This document shows, one piece after another, positions 15,707 through 25,108 of a stretch of 43,593 nt of DNA. The notes under the pieces were generated by a model. The model did no database searches, was not told the origin of the DNA, and worked only from the letters and a program-made list of their open reading frames with translations. The translations under genes and the position numbers were made by a program. Source of the stretch: Nitrospinaceae bacterium (GTDB lineage: Bacteria > Nitrospinota > Nitrospinia > Nitrospinales > Nitrospinaceae); the NCBI GenBank assembly GCA_024644405.1, contig JAHELC010000017.1:1-43593 (forward strand), given 5' to 3'. The first letter of the stretch is position 1. Each line of letters starts with the position of its first letter.

Positions 15707-18700
15707 TTATTGTTTTGAGAAGTGAATTCTATCGAGGTCGCCTAGAATCGCATACAGCACAGGCACGACCAGAAGTACCAACAAGGTGGAGGCGAGCATA
15801 CCGAAGACGATGCTGGTCACCAACGGAATCAGTACCTGGGCTTGCAGGCTTTTTTCCATCAGGAGTGGTAGCAGTCCCATGATCGTGGTCAGCGATGTTA
15901 AAAGGATTGCCCGAAAACGCAGGCGGCTGGCCTTTTTTGCGGCCTCTGCCGGGGGATCCCCTTTCCTCAGGTGTTGCTTGATAAATGTGACCAGGAGAAT
16001 TGAATCGTTGATGACCACCCCGGTCAGGGAAACCAGGCCCATCAGGCTCACCATGGAAATATCCAAACCCATGAGATAGTGTCCCCAGATCACGCCCACC
16101 AGTGCCAACGGAATAGCGGACATAACTGCCAATGGTTCCACATAGTTCCTGAACTGAAAACTGAGCAATACAAAAACTCCTATGATTCCGACAAGGAAGG
16201 CTTTGAGCATGGACTTCCCCGTTTTTTGGGATTCTTTTTCCTGGCCTTCCAGGTTAAAAGTGATGTCCGGGTATTTCTGTTTTAGGTTGGGTAAAAAATT
16301 TGCTTTGGTGTCTGCCAGAATCTCCGCAGCATTTGCGAGGTGGGTGTCCACATCTCCTTGAATGGTGACCGAGCGTATGGAATTGATTCTTGAGATGCGG
16401 GCGGTACCTCGCTGATATTCCAGGTGAGCCACATTTTTTAAAGGGATGCGTTCACCGGTTTTTGTAGTGACGTAAAAATAGTCGAGATCGTCCAGGCTGT
16501 TCTGGTCCAGGGTGGAGAGTTGCACGTCAATTTCATACGATTCGGAACCCAATTGGAACTCATCCGCCGTTTGACCATAAAAAGCGGCCCGCAATTGGTT
16601 GGCGATGGTAGAAGCATCCATTCCCTGGGCCAGCGCCCCGGCTTTAAGGCGTACCCGTACTTCCGGTTTTCCCGGCCGCAAGTCATCATTCAAGTCAAAA
16701 ACCCCCACGTATTGATTCAACCAGTCCTGCAACTCCAGCGAAGACTGTTTCAGTTGTTCCAGGTCGCTGCCCTGCAGCCGGATTTCGATGGGCAGACCCC
16801 CCGGACCGATAGTGGGTTCTTTGAAAGTTAAATTAATAATGTCCGGCAGGTCCTGCAGTTTTTCCCGCCACATATTTTTGACGGTATCCAGCTTGGCGTT
16901 CCGCTTTTCCGCCTTTAACAGATCCACCGAAACCGTAGCCACATGAGTCCCGGTTTCATTCGCATCGATATTCTTGTTGTACTGGATGTTTATATTCTCG
17001 ACCAGCGGCTGTCCTTCCGGCTGAAGGGGTTGGAGCTTTTCGTTGACCTCTTTGAGAGCTTTGACTGTTTTTTCTGCGATTTCTTCCGTTCGGGACAAGG
17101 GAGTTCCCTGAGGGAGCAGAATCCGTGCCTCCAGCACATCGCCGTCAATTTCGGGAAAGGCGATAATCTTGATTTTTCCGCTTGTCACCATTCCCAGTGA
17201 AAAAACAAAAATTAAAATGACCAAGCCGATAAAAAAATATTTCCAATTCACCGACCAGTCCACGACGCGTCCCAATACCTGTTCGCGCAGATAATTCAAG
17301 GAAACATTCACCTTGTGTTTGAACTTATTCGGGGCCGAGGCTGAATTCAAATGAAGGGAATGCGAGAGATGATGAGGCAGTATGAAGAAGGCTTCGACCA
17401 GGCTGACGGTCAAGGTCACTATAAGAACGACCGGCATCACCCAGAGCACCAAACCGATTTCACCCTCGATCAAAACCGCAATGGAGCCGAAGATCGCCAC
17501 CGTGGTTAAAAAAGAGGAAAACACGCCAGGCAGGACCTCCAGGGTGCCATCGACAGCGGCGTCCAAGGGTTTCTTGCCTCGTTGTGAATGAGAAGATATA
17601 TTTTCGGAAATAACGATAGCGTCGTCCATAAGGAGTCCCAAAGCCACCAATAACCCCACCATGGTCAACATGTTTATGGAAAAATCTATGGCATGCATGA
17701 CAAACAGGGTGCCGAGGAAGGAAACCGGCAGCCCCATGGCCACCCAAAAAGATGTTCGTAAGGTGAAGAACAACCACATGGTCAAAAAAACCAGGATCAA
17801 ACCCTGGATCCCATTTCTTAAGAGCATGGTCAGCCGGTCCCGCACAATATCCGAAACATTTTGAGTGAGAACCATTTTTACTTCCGGGGGATGCTGCAGG
17901 CGCTCCTTTTCCAGGAAATTCTGCACGGCATCCAGAATATTGAGCGAATCCTCGCTTTTCATTTTCATGATTCTCAACAGGCCGGCCCGTTGCCCGTTAA
18001 AGATTATCTTGTCCTCATCCAATTCAAACCGGTCCGTAATTTTGGCAATGTCCCCCAGTCGAATTTCTTCCCCGGTGGAGTGTGAGACGATGATTAGGTT
18101 TTCGAATTCCGGTACCGTGTACCGTTTGTCCTGAAATCGGAGCATGACGTTCTGATCGGGAGTTTCAATGGTTCCGGCGGGTAGGTCCACATTTTGGCGG
18201 GAAAGATTTTCGGTAATGTCGTTGAGATTCATCCCCAATTGGAGGAGATTCTGAGCGGGAATTTCGATTCGGATCTGGTGGTCCGAAAAACCCAGGATAT
18301 TGACTTGGGACACTTCCTCCAAAAGCAACAGACGGTCTTTGAACCTTTCGCAAAACAACTTCAAGTCGGGGACCGACATGGGACCCGTAACCGCCACAGA
18401 CACCACCTGATCGACTTTTCCCAGTTGTTTGATGATGGCGCGTTCCACCTCCTCAGGGAAATCATCGATCGCCTCAACCTCTGTTTTGATGTCATCCAGA
18501 AAGCGTAGAAAGTCGCCTTCATCCCGCATCTCTACCACCACGCGGGCCCGGTTCTCCTGGGCCTCGCTGCGGATTTCCTCAATGTGATTGACTTCATCCA
18601 GGGAGTCTTCGATGCGCTGGCAAATGGCTTCTTCGATTTCTTCGGCGCTCGCTCCGGGATAGTTCACCAGGATCTCGACTTCTTTTGGAGTGAAGTCCGG

Positions 18701-18817
18701 GAAGGTCTCGCGGCGAATATCCTGAACCGTGGCCAGCCCGAGGAAAATAAAAATCAGCATTATAAGGTTGGCGGCGGTCGGATGATTGGCAAAAAAACGA
18801 ATGAAAGGTCCGGACAT
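15707..18817 (-). CDS. RND efflux transporter, AcrB/MMPL-type inner-membrane pump
   Basis: A 1036-residue tripartite-type pump. The N-terminus begins with a transmembrane helix (ANLIMLIFIFLGLATV) after MSGPFIRFFANHP, followed by the periplasmic porter domain. Proton-relay residues Asp398/Asp399 lie in TM4 (GLLMDDAIV), so proton-motive drive is expected. A second half carries the repeated porter and TM10-12 set. There is no metal-binding signature of the CzcA type, so export of an organic compound is more likely. The membrane-fusion protein lies one base upstream. No TolC-like outer-membrane partner is present in the window. Neighbouring biosynthetic-looking genes on the same strand suggest, but do not prove, that it exports their product. 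Confidence 0.95.
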   Translation of the reverse strand: MSGPFIRFFANHPTAANLIMLIFIFLGLATVQDIRRETFPDFTPKEVEILVNYPGASAEEIEEAICQRIEDSLDEVNHIEEIRSEAQENRARVVVEMRDEGDFLRFLDDIKTEVEAIDDFPEEVERAIIKQLGKVDQVVSVAVTGPMSVPDLKLFCERFKDRLLLLEEVSQVNILGFSDHQIRIEIPAQNLLQLGMNLNDITENLSRQNVDLPAGTIETPDQNVMLRFQDKRYTVPEFENLIIVSHSTGEEIRLGDIAKITDRFELDEDKIIFNGQRAGLLRIMKMKSEDSLNILDAVQNFLEKERLQHPPEVKMVLTQNVSDIVRDRLTMLLRNGIQGLILVFLTMWLFFTLRTSFWVAMGLPVSFLGTLFVMHAIDFSINMLTMVGLLVALGLLMDDAIVISENISSHSQRGKKPLDAAVDGTLEVLPGVFSSFLTTVAIFGSIAVLIEGEIGLVLWVMPVVLIVTLTVSLVEAFFILPHHLSHSLHLNSASAPNKFKHKVNVSLNYLREQVLGRVVDWSVNWKYFFIGLVILIFVFSLGMVTSGKIKIIAFPEIDGDVLEARILLPQGTPLSRTEEIAEKTVKALKEVNEKLQPLQPEGQPLVENINIQYNKNIDANETGTHVATVSVDLLKAEKRNAKLDTVKNMWREKLQDLPDIINLTFKEPTIGPGGLPIEIRLQGSDLEQLKQSSLELQDWLNQYVGVFDLNDDLRPGKPEVRVRLKAGALAQGMDASTIANQLRAAFYGQTADEFQLGSESYEIDVQLSTLDQNSLDDLDYFYVTTKTGERIPLKNVAHLEYQRGTARISRINSIRSVTIQGDVDTHLANAAEILADTKANFLPNLKQKYPDITFNLEGQEKESQKTGKSMLKAFLVGIIGVFVLLSFQFRNYVEPLAVMSAIPLALVGVIWGHYLMGLDISMVSLMGLVSLTGVVINDSILLVTFIKQHLRKGDPPAEAAKKASRLRFRAILLTSLTTIMGLLPLLMEKSLQAQVLIPLVTSIVFGMLASTLLVLLVVPVLYAILGDLDRIHFSKQ

Positions 18818-18818
18818 T

Positions 18819-20177
18819 TTAATTCACGGTTTTGGAGCCGGTGGCCTCTTTGATGATCTTAGAAAGAGCGGCCTCGTCGGTTTGAGGTTTGAGAAGCATT
18901 CCGCTGATGGCTGGAACCAGATCGCTGATTATAATTTTTTCGTTGGGACGAATTCCCGATTTGACCGATATGAGATTTCCTTGTTGGAAATCGATTTCAA
19001 TCGTCTTCTTTTCCAGCCGGTTTTCTTCGGTGACGAAATAAACCTGTCCCTCGTGGACGGCCGACCGGGGAATAACGATGGTTTGGTCGCGTGGTTTCCC
19101 GCGCAGTTCTACTTCGACATACATGTTTTTTTGCAGAGGCGGTTTTTTACCGGGTTGAATCTTCTGGAAGGGGTTATCCACGGCGACATACACGCCAATC
19201 GAGCCGGTTTTGATATCCGTTTCTCCAAAACGGGCAAAACGTCCTTCCCACTCCGCCATGCGTCCCCCCATTTCGAGGCGAACGATGGCTTTAAGACCCA
19301 ACTTGCCCTGGACATCTCCACGGCTCAAGCCTTTTAAGTTTTGAATGTCGATAGGCTTCCCCAAGTTCTTGGGGATCAGGTTTTTCATGTAATGACGGGA
19401 GACTTGAACCAGAACTTCCGAAATTCCCACGCTGTCGAGGGTGACCAGGATTTGTCCGGCAGTGGCCGCCTGGCCCTTTTGGATATTGACTTCCGCCACC
19501 CGGCTGTCAAATGGAGCTTTGATCACGGTTTTTTTTAGAGTAATCCGTGCATCCTGGGATCGGGTTTTGAGGGCACGCAGGGAAGCTTTCAGGGCGCGGC
19601 GCTCCGAGGGCAGTTGATTCAATATTCCTTTGTAATTTTCGACCGTATTTTTTTGTGTTAAAAGGTTCTGCTCTTCCCGGTTCAGGTCGGAGCGGGAAAT
19701 GATGCCGCCCTCAAAGAGCTTTTTCTTTCGTTCCAGCTCATTTCTGTAAATTTCAAGAGATCGTTGCTCGACTTTAAGTTGCCGCTGGGTGTCGGCTTTT
19801 TTCTGGTCCAATTCTTCGATTTGCGCCTGCATTTTTTGTATTTCGGCTTCGATTTCCTGCAGGGCCAATTGACTCTGTTCCGGCGCAATGCTGACCAGCA
19901 GATCGCCCTTGGCCACGAACGCTCCCTGCTGCAAATCGGGATTGAAATCGACGATTCTCCCGGCAACTTCCGCAACGGCTTTCCAGGTTCGCTCGGGTTG
20001 CACGTAACCGTTGCCTACGGCAATGGGAATTAAAATAACTTTGGGGGCGGGGATGACGCGGACCGGCTTGGCCCGCTCCTGGGTTTGGGTTTTCTCAGGC
20101 CCGGTCTTGCTTTGGGACATGTACCAGAATACGGCGATTCCTAATATAAGACCCGGCAGCAGCAGTAGTTTTTTCAT
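18819..20177 (-). CDS. RND membrane-fusion protein, HlyD/AcrA family
   Basis: A 452-residue periplasmic adaptor that bridges an RND pump to an outer-membrane channel. An N-terminal membrane anchor or signal (LLLLPGLILGIAVFWYM, about 4-20) is followed by a lipoyl half-domain. A long alpha-helical hairpin spans about 105-215, rich in Gln, Glu and Lys, and the second lipoyl half lies near KAPFDSRVAEVNIQKGQ. A beta-barrel and a membrane-proximal domain follow. The stop TAA is one base before the RND pump ATG, so translation is coupled. Upstream, 188 bases separate it from the diiron-enzyme gene on the same strand. Function as adaptor is well supported; the exported substrate is unknown. Confidence 0.95.
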   Translation of the reverse strand: MKKLLLLPGLILGIAVFWYMSQSKTGPEKTQTQERAKPVRVIPAPKVILIPIAVGNGYVQPERTWKAVAEVAGRIVDFNPDLQQGAFVAKGDLLVSIAPEQSQLALQEIEAEIQKMQAQIEELDQKKADTQRQLKVEQRSLEIYRNELERKKKLFEGGIISRSDLNREEQNLLTQKNTVENYKGILNQLPSERRALKASLRALKTRSQDARITLKKTVIKAPFDSRVAEVNIQKGQAATAGQILVTLDSVGISEVLVQVSRHYMKNLIPKNLGKPIDIQNLKGLSRGDVQGKLGLKAIVRLEMGGRMAEWEGRFARFGETDIKTGSIGVYVAVDNPFQKIQPGKKPPLQKNMYVEVELRGKPRDQTIVIPRSAVHEGQVYFVTEENRLEKKTIEIDFQQGNLISVKSGIRPNEKIIISDLVPAISGMLLKPQTDEAALSKIIKEATGSKTVN

Positions 20178-20365
20178 GGATATCCCAAAAAGCGGGTGGA
20201 CTCGCTATTGGACAACTTGGACGATCTATTAAAGCAGGATATCGTGAAAACATCAAAAAAAGATTTAAGGTGAATACCTTAAGCCTTGTAAAAGGGCAGG
20301 GGCTTTATTGCAAAAAGAGAGTTGCGGATAACTCCGCTTATGGAAGAACTCGGGGACCAGTTGTT

Positions 20366-21427
20366 TTATGCTTCCCGGATGGATCGGGCAATGGCTTGGC
20401 TGGCTCTCGCGCTGATGAATTGTTGCTGGTCGTAACCCCACACAATTTCCCAGGCGAGGTCCGGGTAACGGTCGACCAACGGGAGGGCGACATCGTCCAC
20501 CATCCATCGACCGTGCCGCAGGTCTTCCTTGATATGCAGTTCCCAGTAGTCGGTGGCCTCCGGACCCAAGCCGAGACGCTCCCCGGCGAGCTTGTAGCTT
20601 TCAAATGCCGCGGGAACTGAAACTTCAAAGAAAAGAAGAGAGCCGATATAACGTAAAAAATTCCGCTTGCGCTCGCACAGAAAAAAACTGTGATTGATAT
20701 TGGCTAGCACTTCCCAGGGAGCCAAATCAAAGTAAGCTTCCGGTCGGGTATCCATATTGAATTGTTTCAGCATGGTAGAGAAATAGGTCGAATGTTTCCT
20801 GGCCAGGATTCCTTTTCCGTACTCTTCGGAAAAAATTCGGGTGAGCATCGATTGAACTTCATTCCCAACCCCTCCTAAAACCCGGGAGAGTTGGCTTGCC
20901 TCAACCAATCCGTCAAGAGAAGCGATAGCTAAAAGTCGGCGGTAACCGGTTTTCGTCATTTCATTTCGAAAATAAAGGCCTTCCGCTGAAGGCTCCGGAT
21001 CGAGGCCCTCAGCCACCCGATCCCGCAAAGCTTTTCTGACTTCGGCAATCGTATCGACGGGCTCAACTTCTATATGGTTCGATTCCCAATCCTGCCAAGC
21101 TGATTCAATTCGGTTTTGGATCCCGAAAAGATAATGGGAATCTTCATTGGAATAATTTTCCAGGTCGTCATACCAAAAAAGTTTTAACCGGTTGATGCGA
21201 TATAGAATTCTTTGAAGAAAAAGAAGGGCCTGCGGTTCGCAACCTGACTCATCAAGGCCATCCGAAAGAGCGTACTCAAGCGTATCTTCGAAGTCCTCTT
21301 TTAATGCGGGATTTTCGTTAATTTTTTGTTCCAAATTGTCCAGGTGAAGTAATTGAGTAAATTGATCTTCAATATCCTGGAAATCGATATCGGAGACGTC
21401 CGTCGTTGAATCTATTTTTGAATGCAT
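20366..21427 (-). CDS. Haem-oxygenase-like diiron enzyme (iron-containing redox enzyme family)
   Basis: A 353-residue protein from the chosen ATG at 21427. An in-frame ATG at 21529 would add 34 residues that read like intergenic DNA. The C-terminal half has the residue pattern of haem-oxygenase-like diiron oxidases (the UndA, SznF and CADD superfamily). Candidate ligands are Glu202 and His212 (EEYGKGILARKHS), Glu268 (LLFFEVSVP), and His298-x3-Asp302-x2-His305 (ELHIKEDLRHG). Such enzymes use O2 for N-oxygenation, C-C cleavage or decarboxylation of small amino-acid-like substrates. The N-terminal 150 residues are acidic and unrecognised. It is divergent from an EgtD-like methyltransferase. In streptozotocin synthesis an N-methyltransferase and a diiron enzyme of this class work in sequence, which makes the pair suggestive. 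The ribosome binding site is weak, so the start is uncertain. Confidence 0.78.
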   Translation of the reverse strand: MHSKIDSTTDVSDIDFQDIEDQFTQLLHLDNLEQKINENPALKEDFEDTLEYALSDGLDESGCEPQALLFLQRILYRINRLKLFWYDDLENYSNEDSHYLFGIQNRIESAWQDWESNHIEVEPVDTIAEVRKALRDRVAEGLDPEPSAEGLYFRNEMTKTGYRRLLAIASLDGLVEASQLSRVLGGVGNEVQSMLTRIFSEEYGKGILARKHSTYFSTMLKQFNMDTRPEAYFDLAPWEVLANINHSFFLCERKRNFLRYIGSLLFFEVSVPAAFESYKLAGERLGLGPEATDYWELHIKEDLRHGRWMVDDVALPLVDRYPDLAWEIVWGYDQQQFISARASQAIARSIREA

Positions 21428-21553
21428 TTGGCTTTCATTGGAAAATAATTGGGTTTTTAGGATTGCAGGGTAAGTTTGAAAGATTGTACCATAACACACT
21501 CTTTCTAAGACCTCAAACAACAGGACCATTTTACTTTCAATATAAGGACAATA

Positions 21554-22552
21554 ATGTCATTTGATTTTAAAAACCTCAGGCCAGACAGTAACTCCGATTC
21601 CAAGGATCATGAATTTACGCAAGCGGTTATCAAAGGATTGTCTGAAGAGCGAAAAAGATTGCCGTCATGGCTCATATTCGATGACCGGGGAAGTGAGATA
21701 TTTGAAGAAATTGTGGGGCTGAAAAATTATCATCCTGCTGTTTGTGAGTTTGAAATATTCCATACACACAAACAAACTATTGCGGAACTCATTTTTGATG
21801 AAGCCTTGCAGATTATCGATCTCGGTTCGGGGGATGCGCGTAAGACCAGGGTCCTTCTTGAGCATTTAGTAGAAAATGAACTGCAGATTCATTACATTCC
21901 CATTGATATCTCTGCCGGTGCTGTTAAAAATCTGGTCACTTTACTGGAATCAAAATTCGGTAACACTTCTTTGGCAGTCACCGGGATCGCCTCCGAATAT
22001 TTTCAAGGGCTGGAAGCCGTTCCCCGGGAACAGTTCAAGCGAAACTTTGTTTTTTTTCTGGGGTCGACTATCGGTAACCAGGATTACCCTGCCGCCGGAA
22101 AGTTTTTGCGCAGGCTGTGGGAATCTCTCAATGACGGGGACTACGTGATGATCGGATTCGATCTCATGAAAAATCCCAAACTCCTTTACCGCGCCTACAA
22201 CGATCCCGAAGGTGTTTTTCAAAAATTCAATTTGCATCTACTGGACCGCATCAACCAGGAACTTGGTGCCAATTTCATTAAAAGTAATTACGTCCAGGAA
22301 GGGCATTACAATGAGCAGTCTCATGCCGTTGAAAGTCATGTTTACAGCACCGAGGACCAAACGGTTAAAATGCCGGCGCTGGGCAAGGAATTTCACTTCA
22401 AAGCGTGGGAAGGGATGCAGACCGAACATTCTTACAAATATACGATGCCTGAAATCGAAGCGCTGGCTCAAAATAACGGATTTGAAATTGTTGAACACCT
22501 CTTTGATTCAAAAAAGTTCTTTGTCGATTCGATCTGGAAAGTCAAAAAATAA
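21554..22552 (+). CDS. egtD: EgtD-like L-histidine N-alpha-methyltransferase
   Basis: A 332-residue SAM-dependent methyltransferase of the EgtD/DUF2260 family, which trimethylates the alpha-amine of histidine to hercynine in ergothioneine synthesis. Motifs present: FDDRGSEIFEEIV (42-54), IDLGSGDARKT (88-98, SAM), GSTIGN with Asn175, AYNDPEGV (214-221) and a C-terminal TEHSYKY (290-296) whose Glu291 and Ser293 match amino-acid-binding residues in characterised EgtD. The usual YYPTRTE motif reads NYHPAVCE here, a deviation near the substrate site. No EgtB or EgtE gene is in the window, so ergothioneine production is not shown. AAGG at 21541-21544 serves as ribosome binding site. It is divergent from the diiron-enzyme gene and has a short shared upstream region. 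Confidence 0.8.
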   Translation: MSFDFKNLRPDSNSDSKDHEFTQAVIKGLSEERKRLPSWLIFDDRGSEIFEEIVGLKNYHPAVCEFEIFHTHKQTIAELIFDEALQIIDLGSGDARKTRVLLEHLVENELQIHYIPIDISAGAVKNLVTLLESKFGNTSLAVTGIASEYFQGLEAVPREQFKRNFVFFLGSTIGNQDYPAAGKFLRRLWESLNDGDYVMIGFDLMKNPKLLYRAYNDPEGVFQKFNLHLLDRINQELGANFIKSNYVQEGHYNEQSHAVESHVYSTEDQTVKMPALGKEFHFKAWEGMQTEHSYKYTMPEIEALAQNNGFEIVEHLFDSKKFFVDSIWKVKK

Positions 22553-22580
22553 CTTTCCGTGAGGCCTCGGACTTAAATGC

Positions 22581-22614
22581 AAAAAAAGAGGCGCCGGAAA
22601 TACTCCGGCGCCTC
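22581..22614 (-). terminator. Strong Rho-independent terminator of the multicopper oxidase gene
   Basis: A perfect 11-bp stem, GAGGCGCCGGA (22588-22598) with TCCGGCGCCTC (22604-22614), encloses AATAC. On the minus strand it is followed by seven T residues. It lies 20 bases after the oxidase stop. It also sits in the convergent gap after the EgtD-like gene, but the plus-strand side lacks a T-run. Confidence 0.85.
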
Positions 22615-22633
22615 GGGATGGAAACGTAAACGG

Positions 22634-25108
22634 TCAGTTGTTGTTATGAGGCGCAACAACTGTAGCGCTATCGTCCGCATCATTACCGGATGCATCGGAC
22701 CCCGTGTAAGTGACCGTGTAGGTGCGTCCGATTTTAGCACCATCACGTTCGGCGCGGACTTGGAACGTAGTATCAGGTGTCCCCAGTTCCGTTCCCGCAA
22801 TGTCGTCGGTAGTGTGACCGTCCCCGGTCGCGTCATCAAATTCACTGCTGGTGACCGATTTGAGGACAAACGTTGGATTGGGATCACACACGTCGGTAAC
22901 GTTGACCGTTGCCGTGATGTCGTGCATCGTATGGTTCGGAGGCCACAGCATGTTGGGGCTGAGAGAGACGTTGACTACCGGATCGGTCGTGTCAACCACC
23001 TCAGCGGTCATGGTATCCGAGTCGTCCAACGCTCCGTCGGAAACGGTGAGGGTTACCTCCGTGCTTCCCAGCGGAAAAGTTGCGCTGGGATTGACACTGG
23101 TCGGATCGCTGAATACGATTCCCGGTGCCGTCCACATATAGGTGAGCATATCACCATCGGGATCGGTTGAGCCCGATCCGTCCATGAACATCACAGTCCC
23201 TGCGTGTGAGGCGCACTCAACGGTCTGATCCGGCCCGGCGTCCGCTACCGGCGGGTTGTTGGGAACGATGACCAGCTCGGAAATCATTCCGATGGTGGCG
23301 TGCAGAAACAGGTGACAGTGAAAGACCCAACGGCCCTCGGCGCCGCCCGTGGGAAAGAACTGATTGGGATCCGGGGCGTCCATTTCCTGCCGGTTGTCGG
23401 TGATTCTCGGCCGGTCCTCCAGCCGCATACGCACCACGACGCGTTGACCACTGAAAATGTCAATGACATCGACAAATTCTTCATAGTCAAACTCGTATAA
23501 AATCGTGTCCATTGCTGTGTTCTCTTTATCTCCAAGATCCCCAATCTGTATAATGCGTACGGGTTGAAAAGAGAATCCATGATGATGAAATGGATGATGC
23601 TGGCCCCCGCCGCCCCCGCCGGTGAAATTCGAAATTGTGAACTCAATCGTATCCCCCGTCCTTGCGTAGCGGGTGGCGTCTTGATAGGGCACGAGGGTAT
23701 AGTCAGGACCGCTGTCCTCAAAGTGACCTTGCACGCCATCGATCGCGAGGTGTCCAGGTATGCCACCTGCACTACCCAATCTGATAACTGGATCGGAAGA
23801 GCCCACCCCCATGAAAGGAGGCGTAAGGGGTGGGGGATCGATAAAGCCGGATACCGCCACGCTCTTCAAATCATCGATACCGCCATCGCCCAGAACATCC
23901 TGGCCGGCGACGATCGTGAAAGGGTCGTCCACCAGGGTGTTGTCTATCTCAATGTAGAGCAGGTCGCCTGCGGTATCATCGTTGCCGGGCGGACCCGCAC
24001 GATTGTAATCAAGACCCGATATGGTTATGATGTCACCGTTGTTTCCCGTGGGAACAATCACCACATCGGCTCTTCCGGATGCGGGGACTACAATTTCGCC
24101 GACATTGTATTTGGTGTCCCAGCTACCCAGCATGCCGCCTTCCAGCCGCACATGTTCGAGAAAACCGCCTTCTCCGCCGATACGGTAGAGATTGTTGTCA
24201 GAACCGTTACCCGTTACAGCCAGGCGAAAATAACGGTTGGTGGAAGGATTGATCAAACGCAGGCGTATGCCGGCCCCTGATTTGGCGGTGATCATGGGCG
24301 TGCTTGCTGTTGGCTTTTGACCGTTCACCAGAACCGTGTCGCCATTGCTGACAGTCTGGCAATTTCCGCCTGTAGTCGCGCATTCATCCGTAAGCACAGC
24401 CCAGGTATCAAAAACGTCCGGGGTCATAGGATCAAAATCGTCATCGTAGTTGTATCCAACATCGCCTGCTCCGTTAAATTCGATATCGCTCAAGACCACC
24501 GTATGGGTGTTGGCCGCCGAGGGAATCTTGCCGTCGGCTTCAAGCGTGGCTTCATTGGGATCCTTAACGATAAACGAGCCGTACATGCCGGCAAACGTTT
24601 GCGGTCCGGGCAGCATGTGCGTGTGGAACCAGAAAACACCCGGGCGGTGTGTTAAAAAGCGGTAAGTGTAAGTCTGGCCCTGGGTCAGATGGTTCTGTGT
24701 GACGCCGGTGCCATCGCTGTCATTGTCTAATTCGAGGCCGTGCCAGTGGATGCTGGAATCGCAGGCACCGGCAGCGCATGCCATGGGAATACTGTTCGTT
24801 AACGTAACGATGACCTCATCCCCGACATTCACAATAATCTGGGGAATGGGAATGCCGTTGGGTTCTACGGCCGCGTAGCCCCCGACCCGGTTGTCATCTT
24901 TGTAGATCATGGCGTGAACCGTGTTGCCGTCAATGGTCACGTCCTGCTCGGCGGCGGTGAGTGCCGCTTCAAAAATGTTAGGATCCGGATTGATGTCAAC
25001 CACATTGAGGACCGGCTGGCTTAAGGTTGTTGCGGCCACCGGTTGCACACATAAAAAAATTAACAGTGCACTGAATATGGAAACCAAATAGCTGTGTCTG
25101 AGTTTCAT
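22634..25108 (-). CDS. Exported multicopper oxidase with PKD and HYR-like C-terminal domains
   Basis: An 824-residue exported oxidase; signal peptide to about residue 26. Copper motifs are complete: HWHG (121-124), HTH (162-164), HHPFHHHG (504-511), and HCH (597-599) with His603 and Met608 (HLFLHATIGM). The enzyme should carry one type-1 and a trinuclear centre and oxidise metals, phenols or nitrogen species. From about 617 a PKD domain begins (ADAGPDQTVEC, then GSGSTDPDGD), followed from about 705 by an HYR/Ig-like module ending in a Thr/Asn/Asp-rich tail. Such tails anchor or bind surfaces in exported proteins. The start follows GGGAGG. Fusion of a laccase-type oxidase with PKD/HYR is unusual. 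It is a single-gene unit with a strong terminator. Confidence 0.93.
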   Translation of the reverse strand: MKLRHSYLVSIFSALLIFLCVQPVAATTLSQPVLNVVDINPDPNIFEAALTAAEQDVTIDGNTVHAMIYKDDNRVGGYAAVEPNGIPIPQIIVNVGDEVIVTLTNSIPMACAAGACDSSIHWHGLELDNDSDGTGVTQNHLTQGQTYTYRFLTHRPGVFWFHTHMLPGPQTFAGMYGSFIVKDPNEATLEADGKIPSAANTHTVVLSDIEFNGAGDVGYNYDDDFDPMTPDVFDTWAVLTDECATTGGNCQTVSNGDTVLVNGQKPTASTPMITAKSGAGIRLRLINPSTNRYFRLAVTGNGSDNNLYRIGGEGGFLEHVRLEGGMLGSWDTKYNVGEIVVPASGRADVVIVPTGNNGDIITISGLDYNRAGPPGNDDTAGDLLYIEIDNTLVDDPFTIVAGQDVLGDGGIDDLKSVAVSGFIDPPPLTPPFMGVGSSDPVIRLGSAGGIPGHLAIDGVQGHFEDSGPDYTLVPYQDATRYARTGDTIEFTISNFTGGGGGGQHHPFHHHGFSFQPVRIIQIGDLGDKENTAMDTILYEFDYEEFVDVIDIFSGQRVVVRMRLEDRPRITDNRQEMDAPDPNQFFPTGGAEGRWVFHCHLFLHATIGMISELVIVPNNPPVADAGPDQTVECASHAGTVMFMDGSGSTDPDGDMLTYMWTAPGIVFSDPTSVNPSATFPLGSTEVTLTVSDGALDDSDTMTAEVVDTTDPVVNVSLSPNMLWPPNHTMHDITATVNVTDVCDPNPTFVLKSVTSSEFDDATGDGHTTDDIAGTELGTPDTTFQVRAERDGAKIGRTYTVTYTGSDASGNDADDSATVVAPHNNN

